This document shows positions 21,033 to 35,600 of a DNA stretch of 64,000 nucleotides, piece after piece. Numbering within the stretch: position 1 is the stretch's first letter; every line of letters starts with the position of its first letter. The notes under the pieces are model-generated. The model was not told the DNA's origin, did not search any database, and worked only from the letters and a program-made list of their open reading frames with translations. The position numbers and the translations under genes are program-made. Source of the stretch: Otis tarda (lineage: Eukaryota; Chordata; Aves; Otidiformes; Otididae); NCBI GenBank assembly GCA_026413225.1, contig CM048572.1:7688001-7752000 (forward strand), in the 5' to 3' direction.

Positions 21033-24000
21033 GTACAGGAAACTTACTTAAAACACTAAAGTTTCTTGCCTTTTATTTGCATCATATTAAAGAAACCACA
21101 AGTTGTGGTAAAGCATGATTATCCACAGGAAGTGTCTGGTTTTTGTTTGGTCCTCTGGCTTCTATCTACACCACCTTTGAGAATTATGACACAAAAAAAA
21201 ATCCCCAAGAGAACTTTTATCTGAAAATGCTACATTCTTTCTTTTATCTAGTAAGATTTTAATATATTTTTGGCTGACTTGACTGAGACTGTGTTCACAT
21301 CTTTGTACATTTCTTTACTTGCCTTTTGGTTGCCTTAGTGACTTCTGAACTTTGCATTCTAATGGTTTTAAAATTTCTGGGAATATTTAGGGCATTGATG
21401 TACCAAAAGAAAGTAAAAATCTAAAAACTGCAGTGGGGAACAGTGCTCTGTCTTCTGAAAATCCATCTCTCTAAGTCTGTTATTGTCCACAGGTCGTTGA
21501 ATTGCTTGATGGCAGCCATTATCACCATGAGGAGAACATTCTAGCGAAACACTGTCTCAATAAAATTTAAAATATTAATGTCTGAGTTAGCAAAAAGTGT
21601 GGAAGGATGGGAAAGGAGCAAGTTACGTGATTAGCAGCTGACTAAGATAGTATGGGTAAAATATTTGTTCATTCACGCAGCTTTTGATGTTTGTGAGTGG
21701 TTTTAAGTTCTAGTAAAGCCTCGGGTATTGTATAGGGACAGTTATTTGTACCAGTTTTGAAAAGTTGGAAGTAGCTAACCCCTGATTACATGGAAAAACC
21801 ATCTGAAATACTGGCATCTCTTTGTTTCTCTGTCCGCTGAAACAGCCTTTATAAATTATTAACCTCAACTCTCTAGATTATAGCGCTTTTTCTTGGATAG
21901 TTAGGATTTTGTAAGCCTGTTATAGGGTAGAGAGCATATAACTTTGAAAAAGCACTGTAAACCTTTTTGTAATCCCCAAATAACCTATCATTAAATGTGC
22001 AATGCTGGCCAGTGAGTTCTTACACTCTAGTTAAATACTTCACACAAATCAACTACAGTATCATAAACTTCCCAGGTAACTGAAAAAAAATACAAACAAA
22101 TTCCAATTTGTTTTGTCAGACTGCTCTTTGCAATTGCTTGTCAAAGTATGGGCTAAATGTTTTTAAAAAGAAAACATAATGTGTATTTGTATGTATAAAC
22201 TTGTAAGGTATAATCTTGTAAGTTACTACCTAGTGTCTAAAATTGTATAGAGTGAAATTTCAACAATTCACAAGATGTTTTTAATGCCTACTTTGCTTTG
22301 GTTCTGCCTGAATTCAATGTAGTGAACTCTGAAATAGTTCTGAATTGCTGATAACTTCCAGGATGTACATTTGACTTTTGATCTGAATATAGAAACATGT
22401 GAGATTGGTGTACTGGCGAAGGAGAGAGATGATGTAGTGAGTTATGTAGAAACGAGCATTATATTCACTTAGGTTAAAAATGATACATTGATTGGAAAAG
22501 TTTTATTTTCATTGCAGTTCAGTTCTCTCCCTGATAATGAATTTCTGTTCATCTGTGGCGAAAGACTGGCATGCCCAGGTACTCAGCTACTTGAAAGTTT
22601 TGGGGATAAACCTTGAACAGCAGTGTGTTCTACAGGTTTCAGATTTTTATTTCAAGTAAAGATACAGTTTATTGATTCCTTAAAATTTATTTTTGGTTAG
22701 GCATTGCAGCTTTTCCTTCCTACACCTTTAGAAACAGTCATGGAAAGGAGCACTCACACCATCCTGCTGAGTACACCTTTTCTTTCTTGCTAAATTAACG
22801 GCTTTAGAGGCCAGGTATTTGTATGGTAATTTTAATCGTCAAATCACGGCTACACTTGTAATTGCACAGCATTTTGCAAAGAAGAGTGGGTGGGATTGTT
22901 GCCGTCTCACAGATGCCTAACATGAGCTGTGCTTAAACTCTCAATACTTGGTTTCTTGTGAGGCTGGAAGTCTTTTGGATTCCCAGGGCTGAGGGCTGAA
23001 CTCTTCCAGTTTGCTGAAAGGCTGGGGAGGGCGCGTGGTGAATTCCAGCAAGGTGGGCGTCAGACACTTTCCTAGGTCCTTACTTAGTCTGTTTTGATGG
23101 GACTGAGCAGCCAGACTGCCGAAAAAGTTGGGCAGTTGCTCTCATAAGCAGGTTATGCGCTATGGATGTGTCTGCAGCAATGGTTTGGTCATTGAATGTG
23201 CACAGCTGAAGTCTGTTCTAAATTGGATCGATTTCCAAAACCATATTGTTTCAAGCACTCGTATGTGACCTCAAGTCCACACAGATTTTTGTCTGTCCTG
23301 AATATTAGTCTAACCAGAGGTGTTTGAAGAAAAGCTGTTTCAAGCTGAATACTGATGGCTATAATTCTGGATGGAGAGAGCAGCCTGAGGTGTACTGCTC
23401 TGAGGTTCTGTGGTACTCTGCTGTAAATATAGAGAGTGAATTAGTAACATCCTTGTCAGGGACTTCGCTTGGGGAAAAAAAAAATTACTAGGAATCAGTA
23501 TACTGTACTTCTCTGCATTTGTGTCATAGTTGACTAGAAAACCACTTCAACGTTTGTGTTTTGGAGCTCCGTTTCCATGTTCCCTAAAACCAGGTGATGG
23601 CAAATAAATGAAGGATAGTGTCTTCCTTTAAAAGCAAAGTGCTTGTAAGCGGAGTTTTCTGAGAAGAATTTCAGAATTCCTTTCCAGCATAATCTGAAAG
23701 ATCCTGATGTTATTGACTTCAAAATAAAAAATTTTGATGTCTTCTGCTCAAAATGTGTGGATTAGAAACTGCTCAACTTCAATTACTTTGAAGGGCATTG
23801 CACTTCAGGAGGAAAGCAGAATTAGCTTTTTTTATTGCACTGCAATACTTTATCCAGGCAATAATTATTGTTGTATTATATCTGAAAATTTCAGTGTTTC
23901 TAGTGATGCTCCTGGGAATGAAACTTAGTAATTATAAAATCATTACCCTGGAGTCTTATTGTACATACTTTTAATCTTTATCTTATAACTTCTTGGAGCG

Positions 24001-25629
24001 CCTTTAGCTGGATGCCCTAATACCCTTTTCACAGTTACAGTGCACCGAATGTGTAATATCTGCAAATTTAATAGTCAAATATAGGATGTGGTTTGAGTAT
24101 AATCTGCTTATAGGTCTTCTGAACTAATGAGATCTGAACTAATTTTGCTGTCCAGTGAAAAACGAAGTTATCCAACCAGTAGTATAATAAGCCTGACATG
24201 TTTATGATGATCTTTCAAAGTAAAAATATCCCAGATGGTAGATGTGTTAGTGTATTCCCAGTAGGTTCTTTCCTCTTCTCTTATTTAATAAATAAATAAA
24301 TCTTTGTATCCATGTATTAACCCAGGTTCTCCTGTTAGATTTGTTTTGTCACTAACTAGCTAAAAACTTCACTGTGACTCATTGCTGCTCCTCTTACATT
24401 TGGAAGTCCATTCACAGGTTCAGAATTTGAAGCTTACCGAACACCAGTGGAGTTGTGTTGCTACTAATAGCTGGTGGTATCTGGAGCAGTGATTTCTCCT
24501 TTCCATTTACCAGTTATGAAAGAATAAACTTTTGTTTGCTGCCCTAATAAAATCTGTAGGCGACCAGTGTGTGTATGCCCTTGTATGTAAAATGTATTTA
24601 CATGGCTTTAAAGTTTATTTTTAATAAATAAATTGACACACGGATCGTAAGCGGATATGGGCAGCTGAGCTCTGGCAGCAATGACAGCCTTCAAACTGGC
24701 AACCTCGTAGTGTATATTTAGGTTCAACTGTCTGAGCATGAAGATAATGTTGCATAAATGTGTAAGAGAAATCTAATACTGATTTGTCGGTGGAGGAAGG
24801 ACCTATCACAATACTTCACATTGGCGGGTGCGAGTTCATCACTTGGAGGTGTGTTTTCTTAAATGAATGTAGATGCCCGTGGGCACTTTCAACACTTGTT
24901 TACAGTGTTGCAAGGCCAAATATCTCTAAATTGATGCTTGAACTGTGACTGAGACACGTTCTGACTTAAATAGAAGTAACCTTCAAAACACACGTAGCTT
25001 ATAAAGTTTATGAACTCTTACACCTTCACTTTTCCCAGTCGTAGCTGCTTCCGCGCTTTTTGCTGTACACCAGTTGTGTTCCCTCATCGATGGGTGGGCG
25101 TTCTTCCTGGTGATCCTGGGGGGAAAGTATATGTGGTTATAATAAAGGGTGCGTGCTCTAAATAGTTGTTTTGCAAAGACTGCATTTATTACTTGCCCTT
25201 CCAAGTTGAAAACTTTAACTTCAAATGGTAGAATGTTTGACATGTCATCTGTTTATGAAAGTTGCTCTTTGTTTAGTGTACAAGCAGTGGCTATCAGTTT
25301 AACTGGATTTGCTTTGTAAGTGGATTCAGTGGTGAGGAAAACAGATGGGTAGTTATCCTAAATGAACAAGCATCAATAAAGCTTCTATGCTACTATTTTA
25401 TAAATGAAAGAAATGTTAAATTTAAAGTATAGAGCATATAGATTGAAATAGGCTGTTAAAATTGGATGCATAAGTGACTTACTGCATACAAAATGGAAAC
25501 AACAGATGCTTGGTTGAATGCTTTTTCCCCCTTTTCCCCTTTTTGCTGATGGAGAAATAATTTCAATAGATGGTTAGTTAGTGAATGTTAAATATTTAGT
25601 ATAATCTTCTTTTCCTCTTTATGTTTTAG
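21033..25629 (+). other. STAU1: STAU1 intron 2
   Basis: About 4.6 kb of AT-rich intron. A short (TAAA)n-like stretch lies near 24285. No recognisable element or RNA gene was seen. Confidence 0.5.
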
Positions 25630-25906
25630 GTCAGCAATTTGGCTTCATCACACTGAGTTCGCCTGCATTCAAAGCTGTTTACCTACAGTAACTTGCTCTG
25701 GTTGGAAGTGAACATGTCTCAAGTTCAAATTCAGAATCCTTCTGCTGCCCTTGCAGGGAGCCAAATATTGAATAAAAACCCAACTCTTTCACAGCCTTTG
25801 AGTATTCCTTCTACTACTAGTTCTTTGCCCTCTGAAAATGCAGGTAGACCTATCCAAAACTCTGCTTTACCCTCTGCATCAGTTACATCCACCAATGCAG
25901 CTGCAG
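25630..25906 (+). CDS. STAU1: STAU1 exon 3: end of 5'UTR and start codon
   Basis: The acceptor is atgttttag and the donor is gctgcag|gtaaga. The ATG is at 25714. It encodes residues 1-64, a low-complexity N-terminus ([20 protein letters not shown]), and ends in phase 1. Confidence 0.95.
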
Positions 25907-28900
25907 GTAAGATCGAGTGTCTGTTAATAAGTGCATCCATTCTTCATGTTTATAGTTTGGCATGGTGTATTCCTGATGTCTTGCACAACAAATACTTCAG
26001 AAGTAATACTTACTAAACTACAGTAGCTTGTAATACTTTTTCCCTATTGAATAAAATCTGAGACAGATAGAAGCATACTTTTCCACTGAGTTCTAATAAT
26101 TAATTGAAATGTTTGTAATAGTAAAGAATATATAAAATAGTATAACACTGAATTTTTAAAACATTTCTATCCATCTTTTCTACAAGTAGCTTGTTTTAAG
26201 TATAAAAAAATGCATTGCTTGAAACAGTTTTAGTTCTGTTATCTTTAGTTCTCTTACAACCAGTTTAATGATAAATACTTTGTGCTAATAAAATATAATA
26301 GAGCAAATAAAAGGTAATAAATAAAAAACAGATAATGGAGAAAAATTGGAGAATGAAAAAGAAATTAACTGACTTTTTTAAATTATTCAAAGCAAGTGAC
26401 TATGTTGAATATTTAGAAGATTGGCTTCTTGAAATGAACTACATAAGATGCAAGCTAAATGCAGCAGTCTCATACTTCTGGCTTGCATTAAAACATTAAA
26501 TATAATGATGCTGTCTTTTAGGCATGTGCGTTGTTTGGAAATCCCAATGATCAGTAGATTGTTGCCAGTTTGGCTAATGAGCAGAGCTGTCTATTCCAGC
26601 AAATCTTTTCTGAGAAGTGTTGTGTTGCAGATGACTAAATGCTAAGCCAATGAGATTTTTTTAAAAATTAAAAATGGTAGTGGAGTTCATAGTTGCCTGT
26701 TCATTTATCTGATTTTATGTAATCTTTCAGCTCCTTCGAACATGGCAAACCCCAAAGAGAAAACCCCAATGTGTCTTGTGAATGAGTTAGCCCGTTTCAA
26801 CAAGATTCAGCCTGAGTATAAGCTTTTGAGTGAGCAAGGTCCAGCTCATTCTAAGGTAAATATTCACATGAGTTTCTTATTGCTGCTGTTCACACTCTTC
26901 CACTTCCATAAGTGGAAAGGCAAAAGATATGCTTTTGGTGCAAGATAATGCAGAATAATAGAGAGGAATGGGAAGCTCACCAAAGTACTGATGAATTGAA
27001 TTTAATAAAGCAAGGTTTATCCCTTACACTCTTTGCCAAAAAAATTTATTAAATATGGATGATCTTTATACAGTCCCTTTCTAGTACGATGTTAAACTTT
27101 TGTTCTACATCTTGTCTGTTCTGCAAATTTTCTGTGTTCTTCTTGTGGTGCATTTTAATATTCTGAGATTCATCCCACCAACTTTAAAAGATTAAAATAG
27201 TTTCTTAATCCAAATTATCCCATGAGTTGCAGGAAGATTTATGGCAATTATGTTTCTTTAGAAAAAATGCTACATAAGGAGTTGTAGTGCTTTCGCGTCC
27301 ATGTAGTTGGCAAGGTACAAATCTGTATTTGTTGATATGCCCAGAATAAGTTTTACTACTTGAAATTGAGTTGTTCTCTCATGTGCACATCATAACTGAA
27401 TGTTGTTTTGCTGTTGCTCTGTTTTCGTTGTAAAGAAAATTAACCTTTCTATCCTAGTTGCCTGATATTTGGAAAACAAGGGTCCTGGTATGTGTTTTTT
27501 AATGCCTGAAGAACAGTATGATTGAACAGCACTGAACATTCCTCTGTTGCAGAACAGTTCCTTTAGCAAAATAATCTTTAGTTCTTCACAGTGGGAATAC
27601 AAGAATGCCTAGGGTAGAGCAGCATATGATGTGTATGCCATATCATGGCATGTCTTTCACAAAGTGTCAAAATTTCTGTCATACACAATTCCTTTGGTAT
27701 TCTCTTCTTATGCAGAGAGAGAATTTTTCAGGAATACAGCAAATATACAAGCAGTTTGTGTTACTTAAAAGAACACTGAAGAAGGGAGTTTTTAGCATTA
27801 TTAAACTTTTTAATCCTGATTGAAGATCTCTATTGTATAAGACAAGGCATACAAGGAGAATCAGCTTGGGCTGTGTCTATTTAATCTGACATCGTCTCCT
27901 TAAGGTGTTTCCTGGAACAGTGTTTGTTGTATGTTAGAGGAGTTGCCTTGGAATTGAATAATATTAAGAACTAAATGTTTTGTCCAAAATGTGCATAATG
28001 TCAGCTTCAATGTACAAAAGATGCAAGATTTGCTTTTACATAAAGTATTGAAATAACATTCAGAGAATCTGTTCACTTGTGTTTTCATTCTGATTGAAAT
28101 TAAACTTCATTTAATTACCAGGGAGACCTTGGCTTGCTGTTGCCTGATTAATTTGTGAAAATTTAGGGCAATATATATCCTTCCTTATCCCACGTACTTA
28201 AAAAGAAGTGCCACAGAGCTTTGCTGTATGATCAGATAGACTTGTGCTTACCTGTGGGCATGTAGAAGCTTTTATGGTGCAATGTGAACTCATCTTTCTT
28301 CAGGCTGCTGGAAAATACCATTTAAACCCCCTCCATACACAGTATTAAAGCAAGAATTGAGTCATGTGCAGTAAAAATGTCTGGATTTCGAGGCTGCTGT
28401 TCAGAGTAATGTTGGCATACCAGCTATCCATGTAGCTGTCACCCCTGTACACATTGTGTCTTTTGGTTTTTAGCCTTTGTGGTCTCATGCAGTATGCAGA
28501 ATAGCTGTTAGCTACAATTATTGTTAAATTCTTAGTTCAGTAATCAGGGAAATCTTATCAATGTCCAAAGTGTTTATAATCTCGAGATGACGTGGTAGTT
28601 GAGGAGAGCTTAGATTACCGTATTCTCAACCTTTGCATCACTAGAAGACTCATTACTTTGTGTAAGAAGGTCTAATATAGTGTGTGAATTCTGAAGCAGC
28701 TTGTAATAAAATTCATGTTTTCTATTTTTGAGGTGTTTACAGTGCAACTGACTCTTGGGGACCAGCACTGGGAAGCTGAAGGAACTAGTATTAAAAAAGC
28801 GCAACATGCGGCAGCTGCCAAAGCTTTGGAAGGGACAAAATTCCCTAAGCCTACGGCTCGTCCGTCTCGTAGTGAAGGCAAGAATCCAGGTACGTGCCAC

Positions 28901-31900
28901 AATGAACTGATTTAAAAAAAAAAAAAAAAAATACACCTTTCTGGTTTTGGTATATATTTTAATGTTGCGTAAGGATGAATAAAAACAGTGATTCTGCATA
29001 TTTAGCAATGGCAATTGTCAGGTTTTGTGATTTAATCTTGGATCGTTGTAGGCGACATGATAAGAATCATCAAAAGAATAGATTTTATTTTTTTTCCATC
29101 AAGTCATTCATTCTTGAAGAACCCACTTGGTGGGATCCTGGAAAATATGTTTATCTTAAAAAAAAAAACAAAATTAAAAAATTAAAAATTAAAAAAAAAT
29201 TAAAAATTAAAAAATCCAACCAAAAAAAAAACCACATTACGAATTTGGTCACAGCGAAGAATAATCTTTTGCATGGGCTGATGAATGCAATTTAAATTAA
29301 TTTAATTTAAAAATATTTTTCTGGGAAGAGAAATTTCTGTTCTGCAAACCCCATTAGATACACTGTAAAAATAAATTGGTAGCTTCACAAGTTTAAAGCA
29401 AAATACAAATCAAAACAAAAGCAAGCCCCCAGCAAATTTACTTTTTTTGTAGCAGGATTTGTCACAGCTGTACTAGGCTGCTAATTTAACATAAGTCGTA
29501 TGTTAAATGACATATGTCATATGTCATTACTTTCTTTGTGTTCGTTAGCATTGCTATTCAGAATTCATTCATTTAAGATACTGGACATGGCAAAAATTTG
29601 AGCTCCTTTTTCCCTGCTTTGAGATAGCCCAAGAGTTTAGATTGTTTCAGTTCTTTGTGGCAGTTGGACAACTCTCTTTATATTCCGTTTTACGTAGACA
29701 GTGTAACCCCCACAGTGGAGTTAAATGCACTTTGCATGAAGCTGGGAAAGAAACCTATGTACAAACCTATCGATCCTTATACGGGGATGAGATCCACTTA
29801 CAACTATACTATGAGAGGTGGTACTTATCCTCCACGGTACGTATTGTTTGATTCTTTGATTTTGCAGTCTTACAGCTTTGAACTTCTGCTCTCTTCGTCC
29901 CAGTGCTTTGATGCTATCTTCTGAACACTAGCTAAAAATCCAATGCCTTTAAAGGGCTATTCAGCTTGTAACATAGCCAGTTTGTAAAGCTAAAGGTTTT
30001 GATAAGTACACCTCATTATTGTTTGTAATTTGTTGTATTTAAGGTTTTTTTTTTCTTTGAGGGGAGGGGATTGGGAGTAAAAGGGGAACCGAGAGAATGA
30101 TGAAGTGTTTTTCAAGGCATTCGGATATACCCAGCTTTTTGAAGTGAACAGCTAAATATTAGCTAAATATTTTTTGCATTTGCTTTCTGTGTAAAAGCAA
30201 AAATGAAGAAAACAGTTTACTGCTTTTTCTAAAACTATTTAATTTACGGCTTCAATTTAAAGGCATTTATACGAGCATAGGAACTGAGAATTCAAAACTT
30301 ACTGGCCTGCCAAATCTATAAAAGCATAAAAAGCATAGTTACATTGTCGTTCTCTGTTCTAGTTGGCTAGAAACCTGTTTGCATTGTAAAACAAATGTTG
30401 ATGCTCTGTTTCAAACATCTCTCCCTAAAATCTTTTAGACTTTTAAATCAAAATTTGGCTTTTTAATACTAGTGCTTCAGTGCTGAGTTGTGGTTACTGA
30501 TATCCAAGAGATTCATCCACATATAACTTACATTTCTTTTTATTTTGTAGGCCAAACTATTTGCTTATTAAATCTCTCTCTTTGCAGGTACTTTTACCCA
30601 TTTCCTGTTGGGCCCTTACTTTATCAAGTTGAGCTTTCAATTGGAGGGCAGCAGTTTCATGGGAAAGGAAGAACAAGACAAGCTGCTAAGCACGACGCAG
30701 CTGCTAAAGCACTGAAAGTTCTGCAGAATGAGCCCTTGCCTGAGAAACCAGAGGTGGGAATTAATCTTAGTGTTATAAGCATAAATCACTAAGATAAACT
30801 GAGATATTGATTTTTTTCTTTATTGAGAGGAAAATGATAGCTGTGAAATTTAATTCTGTGTGGTAGTGTTGACCTACTTGTGTCAATAGAAAGACTTTGT
30901 TTTAAAAACATAAATACCTATGGAACTAGAGTTTTCCCAAATGAAGTTGTATTAATTCTTTTGCTGTCATATTTTTCCACAGCAATGCTATAGACCTCTA
31001 TCAGATATGAGCACTGGAAGCATAGCTAGGAACTAATATCTTAACAGGTACAGATCATATACAAACTTCTGAAGCAGTGTATAAATGGGGTACTTGCATT
31101 CTGGTATGGGCAACATAGACATCAGGCATGGGTTTGCTTCCTGGGCAAAATTCCAGGAAGTTCATGGAAGTAGTAAACTCCTACACACATTTTGATACAA
31201 ATATAAGAAGCAATTTTTTTATGCCTCCATATATTTATGGCTGCCCAGCATTTTCCATTCCAAGCCCCTGTTATTGGTTTTTGTCATGGTTTTTTTTTGT
31301 TAAGATGCTTTAGGCAGAAGGTCTCACTGCGTGCACATGAGTTACTCATAGCTTCTGGGGCTGGTTGACTGCGTGTACCCTCTCCGTATGTGCTGGCTGA
31401 CTGCTTTGGCCAAAGACTGCTACAAAGAGCGTATTTAGTCTTTCCTTTATGGGCTCACTATACCTGTCTGAGTTATGAGGGCTTGATGTTAAACGTAAGA
31501 TCTATTGATGTACTCCATGGTGGCATCTAGATCGTGTTGAGGAGGTGGCCATGCAATGCAAACCTAGAAGCGAGAGACACTGGACATTGCCAGATAGGTG
31601 AGGAGCAGGAACTGGAGGTTGGACTGAAAACTTGCAATCTGGGGAGTGTGAGAACTTGCTGGATACAGAGTCTGGCTATGTGCTGAGAAAGAAGGAAAAT
31701 GGAGAATTGGGCAAGAAGGTAACAAGAGGTCTCAGACTCAGGGTGAGGGGAAATATCTAGGAACTACCAGGAATGGCAGAGCAGGAGGATTGAGGAAATA
31801 TGTTGTGAAGCCAAAGGACATTGAATTAAAACTTCCAAGTGTGTTTGTGGAAGAGCATTGCCCAGATACTTAGGCAAAAAGACTGAATCTGGTGGTTCAG

Positions 31901-32571
31901 GGAAGAGGCCTAGTAGGCACTGATTGGTGATGGTTCAGGGAACAGGAAGCTCTCCTGGAGGAATGTAGACTACTGAATGATGGAGGCTACTAAGAGTCAA
32001 GTGATTACAAATGTTCTTGAGTAGAAGAGAGTAGTGCTGGGAATGGAAGCTGAAAGAGTGGAGATGAGTTCTGCACTGAAATCTAGAACTGGGATAGGCA
32101 GAGTGCAGTCAGGGACAAGCTGGAGGTCTTCACGCAGGAGAGGTCAAGCCTGAGGGGGGTGTTTGCCTTCAGTTCAGGGGAACTCCAAATTCCTGAGTAT
32201 TGTCATTCTGTGTCAGTGATGCGTAACATCCTCCTTTTGCACTGACCCTCGTGAAAGATCACCTACTGTCATCAGCCATTTCTCCACCTCGGGTAGCAAA
32301 GTCCTACATATGGCACCCAAGGAGTCTAACTCCGCAGAAAATAATAAGATCATGTGTAACTGAATTCTTTTCTTTTCACTTTTTAAGAAATGCTTCTGTA
32401 CAAGTGACTTTCTGAAGATTTGTAGAGTTGTATTTAAAGTTGAGTGATGTGATGTCTTCAGAACAAACACTGCACTTGCCTTTACGTGACCACGTATTCT
32501 TTTCTATAGGATGTCTCATTCAGTGTAAGGGGTGTAAATCAAGAGGTAAAGGAAGTACACCTACAGTGTCT

Positions 32572-32607
<36 letters not shown>

Positions 32608-35600
32608 ACCTGATAAGGGAAATACTATTGTGAATGATGGAAGAGATTGCAAGAAGGGAGAGTTATTTTATGAATAAAACAGTTGCAAGCTTGCTGGGAG
32701 CTGAATGCTGTCTTGACCCTGCTATACATATGCTGGACAAGGCACTTAAACTTTCATGAGAAACATGCATTTGTCATTTTATTTTTCTCTTTGTTTGACT
32801 TTTCTACAAAATGAATTGCTTAAGCAGAGCAATCCTTTGAACAGAGAGTACTGTTTCATAATAAGTACTCAGACAAATCAGATCTTAATTTAAAGTTTGG
32901 TATTTAAATGTTAAGTTCCTGAGTATTTGTGGCTTTCAAATATTGCAGTTGCAGGAATGTCTGAGGGAATTGCTGATTTTGTAACAGCAGTTTGCGCCAG
33001 ACAAGATGAACATAAAATAAGGAACATTTTACCACTAAGTGAGCAGTGTTCATTCATTCAGTGAGGCAAGGTCCTTGAAGGATGCAGTAGTGTAAGATTA
33101 TGAGAGATGCTATTGTAATGCTTGTGTCCAATGGAGGCAAATTAAGATTTCACAAGCAGACATAATCCTGATACTTCCTACCCGTCATTTGATGTTGCCA
33201 GTAATTTTCCTTTTAAATGTAGTTATTTTTGTGTATCCCATTTATGTGTGTGTGTAAACAGAATATGCCTAAGCTTGAAATCTTGTGGGGTTTTTTCTTG
33301 GGGGGGAGGTAATTTTTGTAAATGTTTATTTTATTTTTATTTTACAAATGTTTCTATTCACAGGATTTTAGTCTTGTATTTTAAACTTAGAAAATACTCA
33401 GTACTTAAGAAGAAATCATTGAATAAAATTATTAGACTTTAAGGGTAAGGATGACCATTTCCCATACCTTCTCAGACTGCAAATCTAGAAGCAAGTGGCA
33501 GGAAAAAAAATAATACTAGCTCTCAACTGGACAAAGCCCTGACTGAACAACCCAATTTAATTTTGAAGTCTGCTCTGCTTTGAGTGGGAGGCTGTAGTAG
33601 GAGACCTCCGAAGGACCCTTCCAACCTGAATTAGTCTGACCAGGGTTAAAACACACTGACAGCTGCAGTACGGGGTTACTTTGCATATTCAGAGACAGAG
33701 ATGATAAAGCATCGATTTAAAGCTTAGAAAATGTAGAAAGCTATGCTTTCTAACACAGTTCTTAGACAGAAATTCTAACTTTTGCCTGAAAATACCAAAA
33801 CCAGAATTGCTGCTTTGTTTTTTGCCAACTTATTTGGTAAATATCAACTGCTCTTTATATCTTTAACATGCAGGAAAACAGTCAGACTGATAGTTATGTT
33901 GAAATCAGTGTAGTTCTAATCAGCAACTCCACTGGTTTTCCTAATTTGCTTATAAGCAGCCTTTGAGGAAATGCATGTTGAAAGAGGTCCTAGAAAAGGG
34001 CAAATCCCTCTTAAAGCAGCATATTACCTCTGCAGTTTGCTTGGGGGTTTTTTATCTGTCACTTTTGTTTCCTTTCATGACTTGATAGAGATGGATTTGA
34101 ACAATTTGATGAAAGCTAAGAGTGGTAAATGCTTACATTTGTGGTCTCATTCTGACAGAGGCATAGATTCCTGGGAGAGTTTAGTCTATGCACACATGCA
34201 AACTACCTTAAAAGCAGACTTTATAGATCACCTGCCTTGGGGTGTGCAGGGAAAGAGGGACAGCATGTGTGTATGATTATTTTTGATTTATAAAATAAAC
34301 TGATCCAGGACTCAAGTAGAGGCAAAATAATCTGTAAAATAGCTAAAGTCTGTTAATTGTTATTTTGCTATTAATTTACTCTTTTTACGTAAAAGTATTG
34401 AAGAAACGTACCTGTGTTTTACACTGTGTGAACAGACTAGGAGTATGTCAAGAATCCACATCATAATAGAGCAAATAATTCCATACTATTTATTTGTGTT
34501 CTCTTGAAAGGTTAAATGGGAAAAATATAATCCAATAAAGAGAAGTCTCGGTCACCTTTGCAAGGAAAAATGTCAGAATTTGAAAAACTAGAGTATATCT
34601 GAAATTACAAGGAGGGGGAAGATATTTGTGTTGTGCTAATGTTTTGACAGTAAGGGTTGTGACAGATCCTTCCTAGAGATGCTGGTAGTAAACTTGCTGT
34701 AACACCTAGACCGTAATAAAATAAGACCTTAGTAATTCAAATATTTTTTCTGGGTATACGATGCTATTCCTTTTGAACTTACCAATTGCATTAGAAATAG
34801 GTTTTAGAATATGATGATCAAGACTTTTGATTCCTGTATTCAGTCTTGGTTTTGCCAGTTTTTACCTGCGTTGTGCCTTCTACTGAGGTACAGTATGGTT
34901 CCTCTAGTGTAGGTGTTGCCTCCACATTTCTTGTGCAGTCTAACGCACAGTGCATCTACCTCTCCTCGGTGGGAGTGCTGCCATCATGTGGTCTCAGTTT
35001 TCACAGACCTGAAGATTGCTCTGTGCTCACCTCCATGTAGAGGTTAGAGACTGGATGTCGTAGTGGGATCAGAAGTATCGGGTGTTATCATTGTAAAAGG
35101 ATGTTGGGCTATATGTGCTCTTCTGAAATGTTTGCAAGTCGAACCTGAAATACAAGGTGAACCCATAAGAACAGTGTGAAATCTGATGGGACAGTGGGAG
35201 GAGTGAAAACTACAGATTAATTTTACTCATATTATTTTCTGAGATGGGAAGAGGCTGCTTTAAGTGGTGGAAGAAAAATTCCTTCATCTTTTAAACTAAC
35301 TTGTTAGTAACAGGCATTGGGGATGCTTGCTACCATCAAAACTGGTAGCATAGCAAAGCTCTCTAGCATATTTCTGCTGCTCCAATAAAATATTTAAATA
35401 ATTTTTGTTACCTGGTTGCATAACTAGTATTGTGGCATGATATAATTGGTGAAATTGTTGCTGTTCATCTCTATCATAATCTTTCCAATATTACTGCTGG
35501 ACACGTAGTCTTAAAATTTCTCTGTTGCTGTTACCATGCCTCTTAGTTCATGTTGATCCCAACATCAGTGAAGACATTTTTGGAATCACGATCAAAATTT

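Noticed and set aside
28975..29295. 106-codon frame with a lysine/isoleucine-rich run
   Set aside because: It is created by the A-rich low-complexity tract in STAU1 intron 5.
31500..32160. Purine-rich block in STAU1 intron 7 as a possible LTR
   Set aside because: No terminal motifs, primer-binding site or matching second copy were seen.
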